A DNA stretch of 64,000 bases from Hirundichthys speculiger (lineage: Eukaryota > Chordata > Actinopteri > Beloniformes > Exocoetidae): contig JAGFBZ010002341.1 of NCBI GenBank assembly GCA_018398805.1, forward strand, positions 1,254,130-1,318,129, in the 5' to 3' direction. Under the pieces are notes generated by a model. It saw nothing but the letters and a program-made list of their open reading frames with translations, searched no databases and was not told where the DNA came from. The position numbers and the translations under genes are program-made. This document shows, piece by piece, positions 12,183 to 25,248 of this stretch (positions within the stretch are counted from its first letter, which is position 1; each line of letters starts with the position of its first letter).

Positions 12183-12590
12183 GCTAGCCCCCTGGAAAGA
12201 GAAGCAGCAGCTGCAGGCCAGTCAGCGTTGGGAAGGAACGGGAGAAAACAGCAAAACTGCAACTATAATGGACTGTTTCCACCGGAGACCAGATAGCTGC
12301 TGGTCAGTGAATACACAGGAACACCACAAGCGGGAAGACGCATTGATAAATATGTTATAAAGATTCGATAGCCTTCAGTGCTTCACTCGAACCAAAATTA
12401 CAACCATATTTTAAAAAATAAAAATAACACTGAAACTAATAAAAACTAAATTAAAACTAAGTATTTCAAAAAAATAAAAACTAGCAAAACTGCTCTAAAA
12501 ATGAATTCAAACTAACTGAATTTGAAAAACTAAACTAAAAACTAAATAAAAACTAAAACTACTTGAAAATCCAAAACTGTTACAACCCTG

Positions 12591-15027
12591 TTGCTGGTTC
12601 ACTCTTTCATTTTCTCTGCCATGACGTCGCTGGTGTAATGCTGCTAAACATTTCACAGTTATCACAAGACGACTGGGACATGAGTCCAAGTTGTGTTTTT
12701 TTTTCCAATAACAGGAAAAGGAGAACGCAAAAAAATAATAAAATTTTCATTAAAATGAAATCAAATCATATATTTTAGCATTCAAAAAACATACTGGAGG
12801 TGGTAGAGTTGAAGACTTTGAGATTCTTTTGGAGCGACGAGGATTAAGAACGAGCACATCAGGTGAACACCCAGGATGATTCAGACACATAAAGGACATC
12901 AATGCATTGATAGAAGGATGCTGGAAAAAAAAACCTGCCAGGCGGTAGAAACGGGGGAAGACCAAAGAGAAGCGTCAGGACTGGCGTTGTATGTGCGTGT
13001 ATTTTTGAAATGCTTCCCGCAAATCGCAGTGTGCTGGACCGGGATTGGTGAGATGCTCCGTAGCCCAACGAGGACTGGCTGCCAGGAAACGAACCAGAGC
13101 TTGAAGGGCCAGGATGTTGGACGACGCAGAGAGAGGCTCAGTGACATCTCCCTCCTCTTTGATGCTGCTCTGACTGTCTGGATGTAAGATGTAGACTTTG
13201 TGGGGGTGGACTGCCATTTACTTTGATTCTAGTTTTCTCTTGTTTATTTAGTTAGGAAGGTAAGTAACTGTTTTGTTTTTTTTTTGGTTTATTTATTCTT
13301 GGATGGGTAAGGTTGATTAATCTCAAGGTAGTTCTGTTTTGATTGGGATTTTTTTTCCTCGGCCCACCCTGATGATTTAAACTCTAGTTTTTGTCCGTGC
13401 TAGTGATGTCAATAAAACCGATATGTCAACCTGAAAACATCCGTTGGCTGTTTGACAACTGGGGGTGAAATGGGGCTCTTTCATCTTATGTCCTTTTGAC
13501 GAGAAGAGGGGCGTAATGTGAATATTTTTGGATGTGGCGAGAGAGGAAATGCAGACTGTTGGTGTGACAGAGGAAGATGCAGAAGACAGGTCCGGATGGA
13601 AATGAACGGTCCACTGTGGCCACCCGTACGGGGGGAAATGCAGAAAAGAAGAAGATTTTAACATGAAAAAAAAAATCCTTTGAGAATCCTTTGACATATT
13701 AGGCCATTTTATTTATCAGAGAGGAACTGAGCCAAAATCCATAAGTAGTGAAAAATCACCAAGTAAATCTTTACTGAACCCAGGATTGGGATGATAAATC
13801 AGTCCAAGGCATAATCTAATACACTTGATTAAATGCCCATAAGTAAATGTGAGCACCTCTCTAAAAACGGGCGTTTTTGAAGTTTTAATTTTAAAGTGTG
13901 ATAAGGACCTCATGATTTCTTTTTTATTATGTCCTGATACATAAACCTTGAATAATGGTGTGCCTTGATTTTCAGATGGCTGCAGCATTCTGTGTTATCA
14001 AAGCTGTAGTGAGTTGATGACGGAAGAAAGGACCATTTAAGACAAAAGAAAGAGCTCAGATTGTCTTCATATTATGATGCTCTGGGTTTGAGTGACAGGG
14101 ACATCACTGCAAGAGTCAGAAGCGCTTGTGTTAGGAAAACAGACTGAATAAGGTTAATCATTACACTCTGCTTTCTATTAGACCTTCTTGGAGGCTCATA
14201 CAAAAGGAGTGGCCTTGGGTTTAGTTTTTAACTCTGAGTATAAGCGCTGAAGCCGTTTCCATGTCAATATCGACTTGTTCTTGTCCCTGAGCATCATCTC
14301 CTGCCACTCTGTCAAAACCCTGACATCTCTGACATGTACACAATGTGTTTTTGGACATGATACGCATTTATCTGCAATGTTAGACAGTAAAAACAAACAC
14401 GGCTCAGTCATTTTGAGTATTTGAGTATTATTTGAGGAGGAAAGTCACAGTCCAAGAACATGAGACTAGAATTCAAGGCTGCTGCCATTTTCTTAATTTT
14501 TTTTTCTTTCCTTGCTTCAATTTCCTTGCTGTTTGTTTGGAGAAAAGGCTGCCTGGTCTGGTTGAAAATAGATCACTTTATGACATTAATCCAGCACGCT
14601 GCATACTGATGCAAAAATACACATTTGAGCTCAAAATGCCTCCTGCTTTGACGAGCAATGCACTTTCAGAGTGACAACAGGTTGTCTGTATTCAACAACA
14701 TTGTAAAACCGAATTATAAAGGTGGCTTATATGACTTTTTATTCCTTTTCTTTTAAGTTGACAGTTTCCCAGGGTCAAAATAAGATGTCTCGGAAATGTA
14801 CCGGTAAAACGGACGCAGAAATACAGGACAACAGCTCCCTTTTCAACATGTTTTATGACTGCTTCATAGCGGCTGGTTTTAAGGGGGGTGGAGTCAGACA
14901 CTTGACTCCGCCCCCATCTTCCATGGTACATAACTCCTGTAAAATTGTTGCCGCTTCCAAGTGACACCAAATGCAACCGGATGTGATGATAGGGCGACAA
15001 TAAAAATAGACAGGATGGATAAATACG
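12591..15027. other. No recognised gene
   Basis: Overlapping ORFs on both strands at 12750-13217 and 13377-13988 have no recognised domain. At 14885-14913 an imperfect palindrome (GGGGTGGAGTCA against TTGACTCCGCCCC) could form a short hairpin. Nothing else was identified. Confidence 0.4.
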
Positions 15028-15085
15028 ATACCATACCATACAATATGATACACTTTACTGTCCCTTCAGGGAAATTTGGGTTTGG
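15028..15085 (-). mobile_element. LINE/SINE 3'-tail-like fragment
   Basis: The stretch with CACTTTACTGTCCCTTCAGG and an ATACC/ATAC run resembles, on the minus strand, the fish retroposon ending 'aatttcccc...ggatcaataaagt' followed by short tandem repeats. Similar tails are at 24873-24930 (+) and 48070-48110. Confidence 0.4.
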
Positions 15086-16316
15086 GTCTGTGTCACAGTG
15101 CCATACAAATCTGAATCATTCACTGAATGACACATTTTTTAGATCCAGTCAGCCGACAGTGACAAAGTTGTATAATATCAGAGTTTTTCAGTTGATAGTC
15201 ACTTCAGACACCCAAATCTATGCTCTTACTATGCAATCATTATCCCAATTAATACTGATTAAGCACTGTAACAGCCTTTTTTATTTTGATGGCAACTCAA
15301 AAATTCTGCGTCTGTTGGATCGTGCAGCCTCGGTCTTCTGTATTTCTGTGTGCTATGGTGAGCACCCTGTTTAACCTCCCCCTCCCACTTCTTCCCTCAC
15401 ACCCTGCTGCTACTGGTTACCTTCCTACACCTGTCATGGTGACTGCCAATCACATGCCAGGGAGACGGAGACCATTGGAGGATGTTTCTCTGTGAACCGA
15501 ATCAGGTGGAAGAGGGGCGGGGCAGAGCCATGGGATAGCTGCGGGGGCTGGGTTAATCTGCACCTGGAGTTTAGAGGACCAGTCTGTACGTGCAATTGAT
15601 GCTTGACGCACAGAAAGTCATTTTTAGGGAAAAAAAAAAACATCTCAGGAAGCTCCAAGTGTGAGTGCTGCTTTATTTATTGCTTAATCAGTCGTGCACC
15701 TCCTGAAATGACAGCAGGACGGCCTGAAAACTGGGTATAACCAGGAAGAGGCTGAAGAAATGACACCGTGACAGTAAAAACGCATCCTTAGCATCAGCCG
15801 TCAGATATTTACAAGACATTTACGACACTTCTTGTCAGTATCGGTTGTCTCGTCAGCTGTGCACTCAAAATGTGAAACCGTGCATCTGAAACAACTGTTG
15901 CCGTGAGCAAACTAAAAGAGCTCATCACTGTGTCTGTTTTCGTGTGTGAGAGAGAGAAAGCCAGGAGGATTGAGCGAGTGTTGATGAGCTCAGCTCGATT
16001 CTCTGTTTCTGATTAGACTAGCCGTGAGTCCATGAAAAGGCACACGCTTAAATCCACACCTGTGGACTTTAACGCTCTGGAAACTGACCAGCTAATGACA
16101 CCCAGTGATGCTGATGAGGATTTATGTGCACTGGCGGTTAAACACGCCACCCTGCAGCTTATCAGATCGGTCTTCAAGTCTGCTGAGTGGAAGGGGAACT
16201 GCTCTCTAAATGCACTGAACATGTTTTTTCTTTCCTCTGTTGTTATTTGTTAAAAGAAAAAAAAAAGTCAGGTACTTGGGCAAAAAGATGAAAACAATGT
16301 TGCATTTGTAAGAATA
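15086..16316. other. No recognised gene
   Basis: Intronic sequence with motif-free ORFs at 15286-15495 and 16032-16253. Nothing recognised. Confidence 0.4.
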
Positions 16317-16765
16317 CAGTGATCCCTTATTTTTCGTGGTTAATGGGGACCAGGCGAGAATCAAAATCTACGAACTGGAGCCGGAGACCCCCCCGAGCCT
16401 AAATAATGTGTTAAAAATATGTTTAAAAACCGCAAAAAAGTAGCGAGGCACTGCAGCGAAACAAGACAAAGGTTTAACTGTGGTCTTTCTGTTTCCTTCA
16501 CAGCCTCTGGTCTCTGAACCGTAGTAAAGAAACCGCTCTTTCATCTAACCTCGTTTTCATTCTGCCGTCCCACGACACACACACTACATTACCCATAAGG
16601 CCACCTTCTTAAAGGGGCCAGGGCCACAACATTTCTTTGCTGCGAGAGAATGCGCACAACATCCTGTGATGTTTCCACAATTTTTTCTTGATTTTTTTTT
16701 AATATAATATATTTCTGAAAAAAAATCCACGAATAACTAAAGCGCGAATTGGCGAGGAATCACTG
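16317..16765 (+). mobile_element. Complete-ended Tigger/pogo-like MITE
   Basis: It runs from CAGTGATCCCTTATTTTTCG to GGCGAGGAATCACTG, with TA on each side (16315-16316 and 16766-16767), as expected for Tc1/mariner-superfamily insertion. The body matches the inverted, longer copy at 6147. No coding region is present, so it is a non-autonomous internal-deletion derivative. It ends about 400 bp before the DOC2 exon. Confidence 0.8.
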
Positions 16766-17111
16766 TATTAAAACAACGTCCCCAAGCACAATAAAATGGA
16801 AAAGCTGAGCAGCAGTAAGCAGGATACCTGCTTTTACAAATCCATAAATCCCTGATTGGAAAAAAAAAGGCTGATATTTATGAGCCCGTGTGTTGTACCC
16901 GTTGTAGTATTTGTGTTTAACATTTTATCAGTTCAGTAAATCCCTTTGCATTTGAATTGTGTGCACAGAATAACAATGATGGCAATAGAAAACAGTTATT
17001 TTATTTATCAGTCATCACGCTGATTGTTTTTGCTAGCCGAGCGTCTCGGCAGGGCTTTGGTGAGCAGGTTGGATCATTCCTCTCTGCAGTAACCATCGTT
17101 GTGAGGCATGA

Positions 17112-18192
<1,081 letters not shown>

Positions 18193-18616
18193 TTAAAGGT
18201 GGGGTAGGTGTTCTTTGAAAAAAACGGTGCCAGCAATCCAACTCAAGTGAGATTTTGAAAATATACACTCCCTCCCTCCTCCCAAAGGCTCCGCCTCCTC
18301 CTCTTCAGCCCACCCCTCGAAACCACGCCTTCACATGATTCACAACTACATGAACCACAGGGAGGGAGGGAGGGGTGGGTGGGAGTGCATTGATATTTGA
18401 TGGACGTATTAGGCAGCCAATGAAAGTAATGATGATCACTATTTTGATTGGTCAGAGTTTTTCTCTGATTATACCCTCTAGACTGGACCAAAATGTTTCG
18501 CTTTTTTTGCAAACATTTTATTTCAGTGGGTGCAATGGGAATGTGAAAAGGTTTTCAGGCAATATTGTAAAAAGTGCTGCAAAAAAAGAACACCCACCCC
18601 AACTCTAGCTAAAGCT
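18193..18616. mobile_element. MITE with GGTGGGGTAGGTG termini
   Basis: Left terminus AAAGGTGGGGTAGGTGTTCT mirrors right terminus AGAACACCCACCCCAACT, giving an imperfect terminal inverted repeat of about 20 bp. The interior is noncoding and has purine-rich GGGAGGGAGGGAGG. Superfamily is unclear; TTAA-like or TAA-like flanks suggest piggyBac or Harbinger type. Confidence 0.65.
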
Positions 18617-18655
18617 CATCTGTATCAGGTTTGAGCAAAAATGCAGGAAGAGTAA

Positions 18656-19162
18656 AGCCTGATTTATACTTGGAAATCAGGTCATCTCTGTATGTGATGC
18701 AGACGAGGCAGAGATGCCCCCCCACCCTACGCAGACACTTTGGTGCACCTCCCCAAAATTGTAGGTGATCGCAGACAGTGCTGCAGAGAGGAGAGAAAGG
18801 AGGCCTCTGACTGGTCAATTCTACATCCACATAGAAAAGAGCGCGTCATCGAAGAAATGTGGAAGTACCCACATCTGTACTATTCTCGTTCTCCACACTA
18901 CAAAGACAGCACATAATTTAGTAATTCATGGAGGGAGATAGCGATGAATGTTGGTCTAGATACGGCCGAGACGGTGAGGAAGTGGAAAAACGCAAGAGAT
19001 AAGTTTAGTAAGTTTAGCTAGTTCGTGATTGTCCCTCTTGCGTTGTGGCGTGGAATAACATAGCGCAGACCGCGGTTCAAAATTGAGCATAAATCAAAAG
19101 TAACTGCGGCATACCGGCGACAAGATAACTGCGACACATTCCGCGAGAGTATAGACAGCCCT
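18656..19162 (+). mobile_element. PIF/Harbinger (ISL2EU)-like element
   Basis: The ends AGCCTGATTTATACTT and AGTATAGACAGCCCT form a degenerate inverted repeat flanked by TAA on both sides, matching the 3-bp duplication of PIF/Harbinger elements. Inside is a MADF-type Myb-like domain remnant (18845-19021), the accessory DNA-binding protein usually carried by this superfamily. Transposase sequence is absent. Confidence 0.65.
18845..19021 (+). pseudogene. MADF (Myb/SANT-like) domain remnant
   Basis: Read in one frame, the segment gives VIEEMWKYPHLYYSRSPHYK, one in-frame stop (TAA at 18914), then NSWREIAMNVGLD and VRKWKNARDKF. This is the expected MADF order: an acidic first helix with the LY...Y.D block, the W..IA helix and the R.WKN.RD helix. 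Harbinger-type elements encode such a protein, which helps carry transposase to the nucleus and to DNA ends. A few upstream codons (RKER) may also belong. The stop and the early TAG at 19019-19021 make it non-functional. Confidence 0.75.
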
Positions 19163-19569
19163 TAAGTGTCTAGGAGCAGAGATCAGGCTGCAGGTTAAAC
19201 CACAGGAACTAGCGACAGCGCAGTGGGATGCATGGAGTCGCGTGACTCTCTTAAGTCACGGAGGTGTTGACACCAGGTTAAACTGTGTTTTCTGAAATGT
19301 TTATGTGTTAGAAGGGCCCAAATGAAAGACAAGAACAGTGTACAGAAGAAGAAGAGTCAAAGAAGCATGACAAACGGACTGGCAGGGGAAGGAGGAAAGA
19401 CCTGATGATAAATACTCACAAGGACTGATGAGACACAGGTGGAAAATCAGGGAAGGCAAGGAGACGAGGAGGCAGACAGGGAGGGAAGGCCAGATGCTTT
19501 CAAAATGAAGCACAGAACAAAGGTATCAGGGAGAACACAGGAATAACCACAATCAATTGAAACTATCTA
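19163..19569. other. No recognised gene
   Basis: Short spacer between the Harbinger-like element and the mariner-type MITE. Nothing recognised. Confidence 0.4.
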
Positions 19570-19926
19570 CAGTCATGGAAAAAATTATTAGACCACCATT
19601 TTTTCTTCACTTTCTTGTTCATTTTAATGCCTGGTAGCACTAAACGTCATCATGTGACTAAAACAGAAAACACTGAATGCATAAAAGCAGTGTTTTTGGC
19701 AGTACAACGCCATAGCTATTGATGTAAAAACTGAAGTGATTTAGGTTATAATCAAGAAAACCATGGAAAATGGTAAGATATCAGCTCTTAAATAAAACTC
19801 TTATGAGCAATCTTTGTGGTTATCGTTATGTTTGTCCAAACAAATGTACCTTTAGTTGTACCAGGCATTAAAATGAACAAGAAACTGAAGAAAACAAGGG
19901 TGGTCTAATAATTTTTTCCATGACTG
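19570..19926 (+). mobile_element. Complete-ended mariner-type MITE
   Basis: It runs from CAGTCATGGAAAAAATTATT to AATAATTTTTTCCATGACTG and is flanked by TA (19568-19569 and 19927-19928). The 30-bp-class termini are nearly perfect inverted repeats. The 357-bp body is AT-rich and noncoding. A truncated inverted copy is at 25021-25248. Confidence 0.85.
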
Positions 19927-19928
19927 TA

Positions 19929-21387
19929 TCATGATAGCCTTAGTCATCATGATACGATGATAATATCATGATTTATGTACATACATACACACGGTACCTG
20001 TTCATGTTTTCCTCTGCAGACCCTTATCTCCCTGTCATCTACTGTGGTTACGGAGGTGTCTTCCTCTGTCAGTCCTCTGACCGGGTTTGCTGTGATGAAG
20101 TGATGTTTCCGACAGCTGTGGCAGCAGCTCAGACTCCTCTGCCTGTCAGGAAGGCTGTTATGTAGAAGAGTGGACTTCAGGGGAGCCGGTGCTGGTGGTG
20201 ATGTTGGACAGCAGAGTGGGCATCGGGCCATCGTGATTTATGGTTGTTATTTTCTGCACCTCTCTGCTCCCAGACTTCAGCTGCTGCCTACCCGAGCAGA
20301 GAAAACTATTTTGATCTTCCATATACTCTATTACAGAGCTATTTCCATGACTTAATTGGTTTTTCTAAAGATTGGTTTTTGAAACTATAGATTTTTTTTT
20401 TCTCTTGCTTTTGCTGGAAAAACCTGCAGTTGGTCCTGTATTAGATGTAGCTGACTGAACCCCAATTAAGCATTTCACTAATGAGATTTGCTTCATGGAG
20501 GAGCAGGAGGTTTACCCAAGTACTAAACAAAAACACTTATTAAAAAAAAAATCTCTCTTTTACAGTCTTGTCAGTCGTCGTGGAAAATCGTTCAACCCTC
20601 TCACCTCATGCCATTTGTGGAAATCTTTTGCGTCCTCAGAGATCCGTCTTAGATCTGGTGTTTACTTTTAGTATATGTAGTAACATTGCCGAACACCCAA
20701 ACCCCTCAACAAAAAAAGAAAGAAGGGTCACAGACATACAATGTCCCGACAGTTGTTTCCTTCCAGAATTCATAGAAGGTCTTGATCCGACTCTGGGCGA
20801 GTCGGTCAGTAGTGGAAAGGGACAGTGATTGAAGGACCGGACTCTGAGGTGGTTGATCCAGGTGTCAAAGTGACGTGTCAGAACTACTCTTTCACACCTT
20901 CAGCCGGATAAATCCTGGCATTTATCCCGCCGTCAGGAAAGAACAAATACAAGCGACGGGTAAACCTGCTCATTCAGTGTATTCAGACAGTCGTCTCACC
21001 TCATTTTCAGGCACATGAGGTTGTTGAAGCTCCACCTGACCAACTGAAGCAGCCCTGACTTATCAAACTGTCATACTGCCCCCACAGGTGGGCTCCAGGT
21101 GTGATGGCTGCTTCACTCTCCTCACCCTGATGGCTCCATCACTCTGGAACAGGATCATCTGGACTCATCAGACCTTTTTTTTTCTTTTTTTAAATGAACT
21201 AGCCTCGTTGATATTTATTATTATTTTAAAATCTTACACAGCTAATCAGTTCCATAAACTCATTTTAGTTTATTTTGATAGGGGTTATGAATGTGAGCAG
21301 AGCGTCAGTGAACAGACACAACAGACGTTCATGGAATAGAAACCACATGAAAATGTAGCGCTGAAGATAATTTATAGAAATGCTCAG
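19929..21387. other. No firmly recognised gene
   Basis: The minus-strand frame around 20020-20110 reads ANPVRGLTEEDTSVTTVDD, which looks more protein-like than its surroundings, but no family was recognised. A splice-acceptor-like CTCTGCAG ends at 20020 on the plus strand, but the codons after it do not match DOC2. The rest is featureless. Confidence 0.25.
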
Positions 21388-22850
21388 TTTCGATTCAGTT
21401 TTATTTGTATAGCGTCTGTTACAATGTCAATTGTCTTTAGGTGCTTTACAGAGACCCAGAGTATTATCCCTGAGCAAATATCATTAACTAAAAATATAAT
21501 ATTGAATCCTAAACAAGGATAATGGCAGGTATAAAAACTCCCACAGCAGGAGAAAAAACCTTTAAGCCAAACAGTGGCAAGGAAAAACTCCACTTTAAGA
21601 GGAAGAAACCTTGAGCAGGACCTGATTCATATGGGGGGACCTTCCTGCTGGAGACCAGCCGAGTAAAGAAAGAAAAGAAGGCAGAGGCAGGACAGAGAGA
21701 GGATGGAGGACAGAGAGAGGATGGAGGACAGAGAGAGGAGAGCACACAAATGACTGAATGAAATGACTGTATAAACAGATGTAGGCAGCAACACTGAGGT
21801 GAGATGGTCAGAGGACTAGATCACCGGTCACCACGCCAGCCGGCACCCTGAACACATCTACACACACAGGTGAAGGTAAACACTGGGATGGACAGAAGAT
21901 GGAACTGCAAGTCAGCATGAAACTCAGGAAACTCTGACCTGCAAACACACAGGAAAAAAAGGGGGTCAAAACAGCACAACAAACTACGGGAAAGAAATTA
22001 CAGTACAATTACAATTACAGTAACAAGGTGCTCCATAAATAATTATGGAATGAGCTGGAGGAGGAAGAGGAAGGAAAGAAAGAAGAGCAGTGGAGACACC
22101 ACTCACCAGATTATGTTGGCGTCCCCTGCAGCGTAGGCCTATAGCAGCATAGCTATGATGAAGCTGTGATTAAGGCGAGCCCATTCTAGTCTCAGCTCCT
22201 ATAACTATGGCTATAATTATTAGCCCCTAGACATTAGGGGTGAGTATTGGCAAGGACCTCGCAATACGATATGTGTCATGATACTTGGGTCACGATACAA
22301 TATTATCACAATATCGCAATATCACAATATATTGTGATATTCTACCCAGTTAATATCAAAATCAAAAGTAGTAGAGATGAAAAATCAAGTTGCTATATAT
22401 GTTCATCAGATGATATTGATCATTTAGAGGACAAATTGAGTCAAAACTATTTGCTTCAAAACAACCTATTTCTTGTTTATTTTTAGTGTTTTTGCACATT
22501 TAAGTAACCAGTACAACATACTGACAGCATTGTAACCACTGTAAGTGAGAACATGAAGGCTAAAGTACCCTGAGTTACTGACAATGCACAAAAATATGAA
22601 AAAATAATTTATCCTATCGTGTCGTTTAAACACTGATCTGAACAGCTCATATGAAAAAAAAAATCGATATTAGGAGCTGAAAAATCGATATTATATTGGT
22701 CGGCCGAAAATCGCGATATATTGCCAATCGATTTTTTTTCCACACCCCTACTACACACTATTGTTTAAACTAACTGTAGGCTTTACTAAAAAGAAATGTT
22801 TTCAATTTAGTTTTAAAGATGGAGATGGTGTCAGCCTCCTGAACCCAACT
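21388..22850 (-). mobile_element. L2-type LINE 3' part, split by a hAT MITE
   Basis: On the minus strand this follows the end of the L2 element at 33360-37887: the last codons of the RT ORF, the 3' UTR with TGGAGTTTTTCCTTGCCA, and the terminal ACAAATAAAAYTGAATC block. It is 5'-truncated. An 18-bp unit (CAGAGAGAGGATGGAGGA) is tandemly repeated near 21697-21737. The MITE at 22235-22750 interrupts it where the intact L2 reads TAGTGTGTAGGGGC. Confidence 0.85.
22235..22750 (+). mobile_element. Complete-ended hAT-type MITE nested in L2
   Basis: It runs from TAGGGGTGAGTATTGG to TTTCCACACCCCTA. The flanking 8-mers CTAGACAT (left) and CTACACAC (right) match at 6 of 8 positions. The uninterrupted L2 copy at 37021-37040 (inverted) reads CTACACAC once, so the duplication can be checked against an empty site in this same window. 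Noncoding; related fragments at 1505-1776 and 6112-6141. Confidence 0.85.
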
Positions 22851-24872
22851 GAACTGAATGGTGCCGTTTAAGCTGCAAACCGAAGTTTCTGACCTGCAGT
22901 TGCATGTCTTTGCTTACGAGAAAAGACAGCTGCGTCTCATTTTTACATATTTATTGTCACGTGAGGTAAAAGCATGTCCCCCCTCACCCAACTCAGGGAT
23001 TAACGGCAAAAATGTTGGAGAATCCCTTTAAAGAACAAGAGGCTCCATCACTGCCAGCTGAAACCTTCTAATCACTGCAGCACTTGTGCAGTCACGGGCT
23101 CTCACTTCTTTGCTAAATTACTTAATTAAATACAGGTGCTGTTTATTTTTCATTTAATAAATTTGATTAAGCTAAAAAAAAAAAAAAGCTGATAAAATTA
23201 GTGGAACCTGTACACTCTCCCCACATGACACACAGCGGTTCCTGCTCTTTCATCCTTCACTTAAATCTGCAGTCATCACTCTGTATCCTCTCATTGTTTT
23301 TCTGTTTATGCATCATCAGTTCCTGTCTTTATAAAACCGTAACAGTAGCCAGGTCCCTTTCCCCACTAGTTAGAACTTAGAGAAACACATTTTTACCTTT
23401 GTTGAATCCTCATTAATTGAGTTATGAAACCCCATGAAGATTTCTGACAGCACGGTGCGGCGCTCTTCGCAGAGGAAGACGCCGTTTTCATGTCAGCTGC
23501 ACATTGTAGGCGACTTTGAACATGTAATTACGACTGCAGGGCTCTGAACCATGCTGTAAGTATGAACGCAGTTAAATATAAATTCGTAAACTGTCTCTTG
23601 TGAAAGTTTAATTAAGTCCTTTACTTCTCTGATGTCAACATGAGAAGAGCCTGACTGCATTACCTTTCAGATTTTAAAGAAAGCTTTTTTTTAAAGAGAG
23701 AATTGTTTCATTTAACTTCACAGAACCACGTACCTTTGTGCCTTATTTTTATTGTATTTGCTTTTTATTCTCAGTTGTTCTATGCGATAAAAATCACAGG
23801 TTGGATGTCATCTCTCTGTTATATATCTTGTCAAAGTGAGCTTTATTTTATTTCCTCATGAGATCCGTCTCACCGGGCGATTCAGCACTGGACGTGGGAA
23901 AGAAAAACTATGCTTTTATGAAGAGGTGGTGATAATAAATAGCGTTGTAAAGTAACAGTGTGGGTAAAATATATATAGCTACCAGCAATGATTACCATCT
24001 CTGTCAATCAAATGTAAAATTAATAAGAAAACCCCAGTTAATGGCTTTCACTCTTTTCCTGAAGTAATTCCAATTATGTTTATCATAATAAAAATCTTTA
24101 TGAGGAGAGAGCCTGAAGCTCTTTTTATTGGCTTCTAAAAGCTTTGTATTGACATGAGTTCACACATTGTATAATCTTGTAAATATGCAGACAGCCCACC
24201 GTTGGAAGAGATTTATTAAGCCCTTGAAGTACCCCCTCCTCTGACACGCCTTTTCCCATGAATAAATTCTCTTAAACTGGTTCCACCTGGGATTCAAGAA
24301 CTTACTTAGTACTTCCTGGCATTTCCGTCAGTTTTGAGCGGACCCATTATAATCAAGGTTGAGATGCTGATGGAGAGTGTTTTTATTCTAGGATAGGCCC
24401 AGTGATGTCATCACTGGACTTAAAAGGATGCTGTGTTTTGGTTGCATCTGGTTCTGAACCCGATCATTCTTTTAAAGTTTTGGATGGTGGATAAATGGAA
24501 ATATAAAAATAATGCGATGTGATTCTTGCATTGACTTATTTTGCTGCATTAAATATTAAATATTAAATAAAAGTTAGCAACAAGCCCACGACATCCAAAG
24601 ATGCAAGCCCACAGTTGCTCATGTTAAAAGTTGTCTAGCGTTGAATAAAACTTGATTTTCTTACCTAAAGTTGTCTTCTTCTACCCGGTTCAGTTGCTAC
24701 ATAGGCTACGTGATGTAAACAACAATAAATCCAGTCATTATTTTCTTTGTGGATACATATGCTATTTGTAGCGACTGCTAACGCTAATAGCCTACACCGG
24801 TCAGGACGTGTCGTGAACATGTTCTCTCATCCAACGTTATTATGTTGGCGATCCGTTGTGCTTTACAGCTGC
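22851..24872. other. No recognised gene; possible non-coding conserved block
   Basis: The stretch from about 23350 to 24340 is AT-rich, free of recognised repeats and dotted with TAATTA/AATTAA words, as in many intronic enhancers. This is a suggestion only. No exon or RNA gene was seen. Confidence 0.3.
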
Positions 24873-24930
24873 CAGGTATAAATTTCCACCTTGGGGGATC
24901 AATAAAGTTCATCTAATCTAATCTAATAAC
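24873..24930 (+). mobile_element. Retroposon 3' tail
   Basis: CCTTGGGGGATCAATAAAGT followed by tandem CATCTAATCTAATCTAAT is a typical fish LINE/SINE ending with a pentamer tail. The upstream body was not recognised. Confidence 0.5.
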
Positions 24931-25020
24931 ACGCTACGGCTACAGTTGATGAATAATCATTTAACTGCCCTGAGTCCTGACATCGGCTAAACCAAACAAC
25001 TGTTGGATGGAAGGGGGCGG

Positions 25021-25248
25021 AGAGCTGATATCTTACCATTTTCCATGGTTTTCTTGATTATAACCTAAATCACTTAAGTTTTTACATCAATAGCTATGGC
25101 GTTGTACTGCCAAAAACACTGCTTTTATGCATTCAGTGTTTTCTTTTCTGTCTGTTTTAGTCACATGATGACGTTTAGTGGTACCAGGTATTAAAATGAA
25201 CAAGAAAGTGAAGAAAAAATCGTGGTCTAATAATTTTTTCCGAGACTG
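25021..25248 (-). mobile_element. Truncated copy of the 19570 mariner-type MITE
   Basis: The reverse complement matches the 19570-19926 element from GAGCTGATATCTTACCATTT through to the terminus AATTTTTTCCGAGACTG, followed by TA. The other end is missing. Confidence 0.8.

Larger units (their letters stand above)
10778..12590 (+). mobile_element. hAT-like element carrying a BED-finger remnant, split by another hAT
   Basis: The termini are CAAGGTTATTATAGTTAACG on the left and, inverted, CAGGGTTGTAACAGTTTT on the right. Rows of AACTAAAACTAAA-type words lie near each end. A BED zinc-finger coding remnant at 11967-12182 supports hAT membership. A matching 8-bp duplication was not found at these ends, so the exact boundaries are uncertain. 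A complete hAT element (10907-11799) sits inside its left part. Confidence 0.65.

Noticed and set aside
20021..20160. Possible next DOC2 exon after a CTCTGCAG acceptor (begins ACCCTTAT, recalling the ADPY motif)
   Set aside because: Codons after the first few do not match DOC2 (no VKLHLLPG), and no donor at the expected place.
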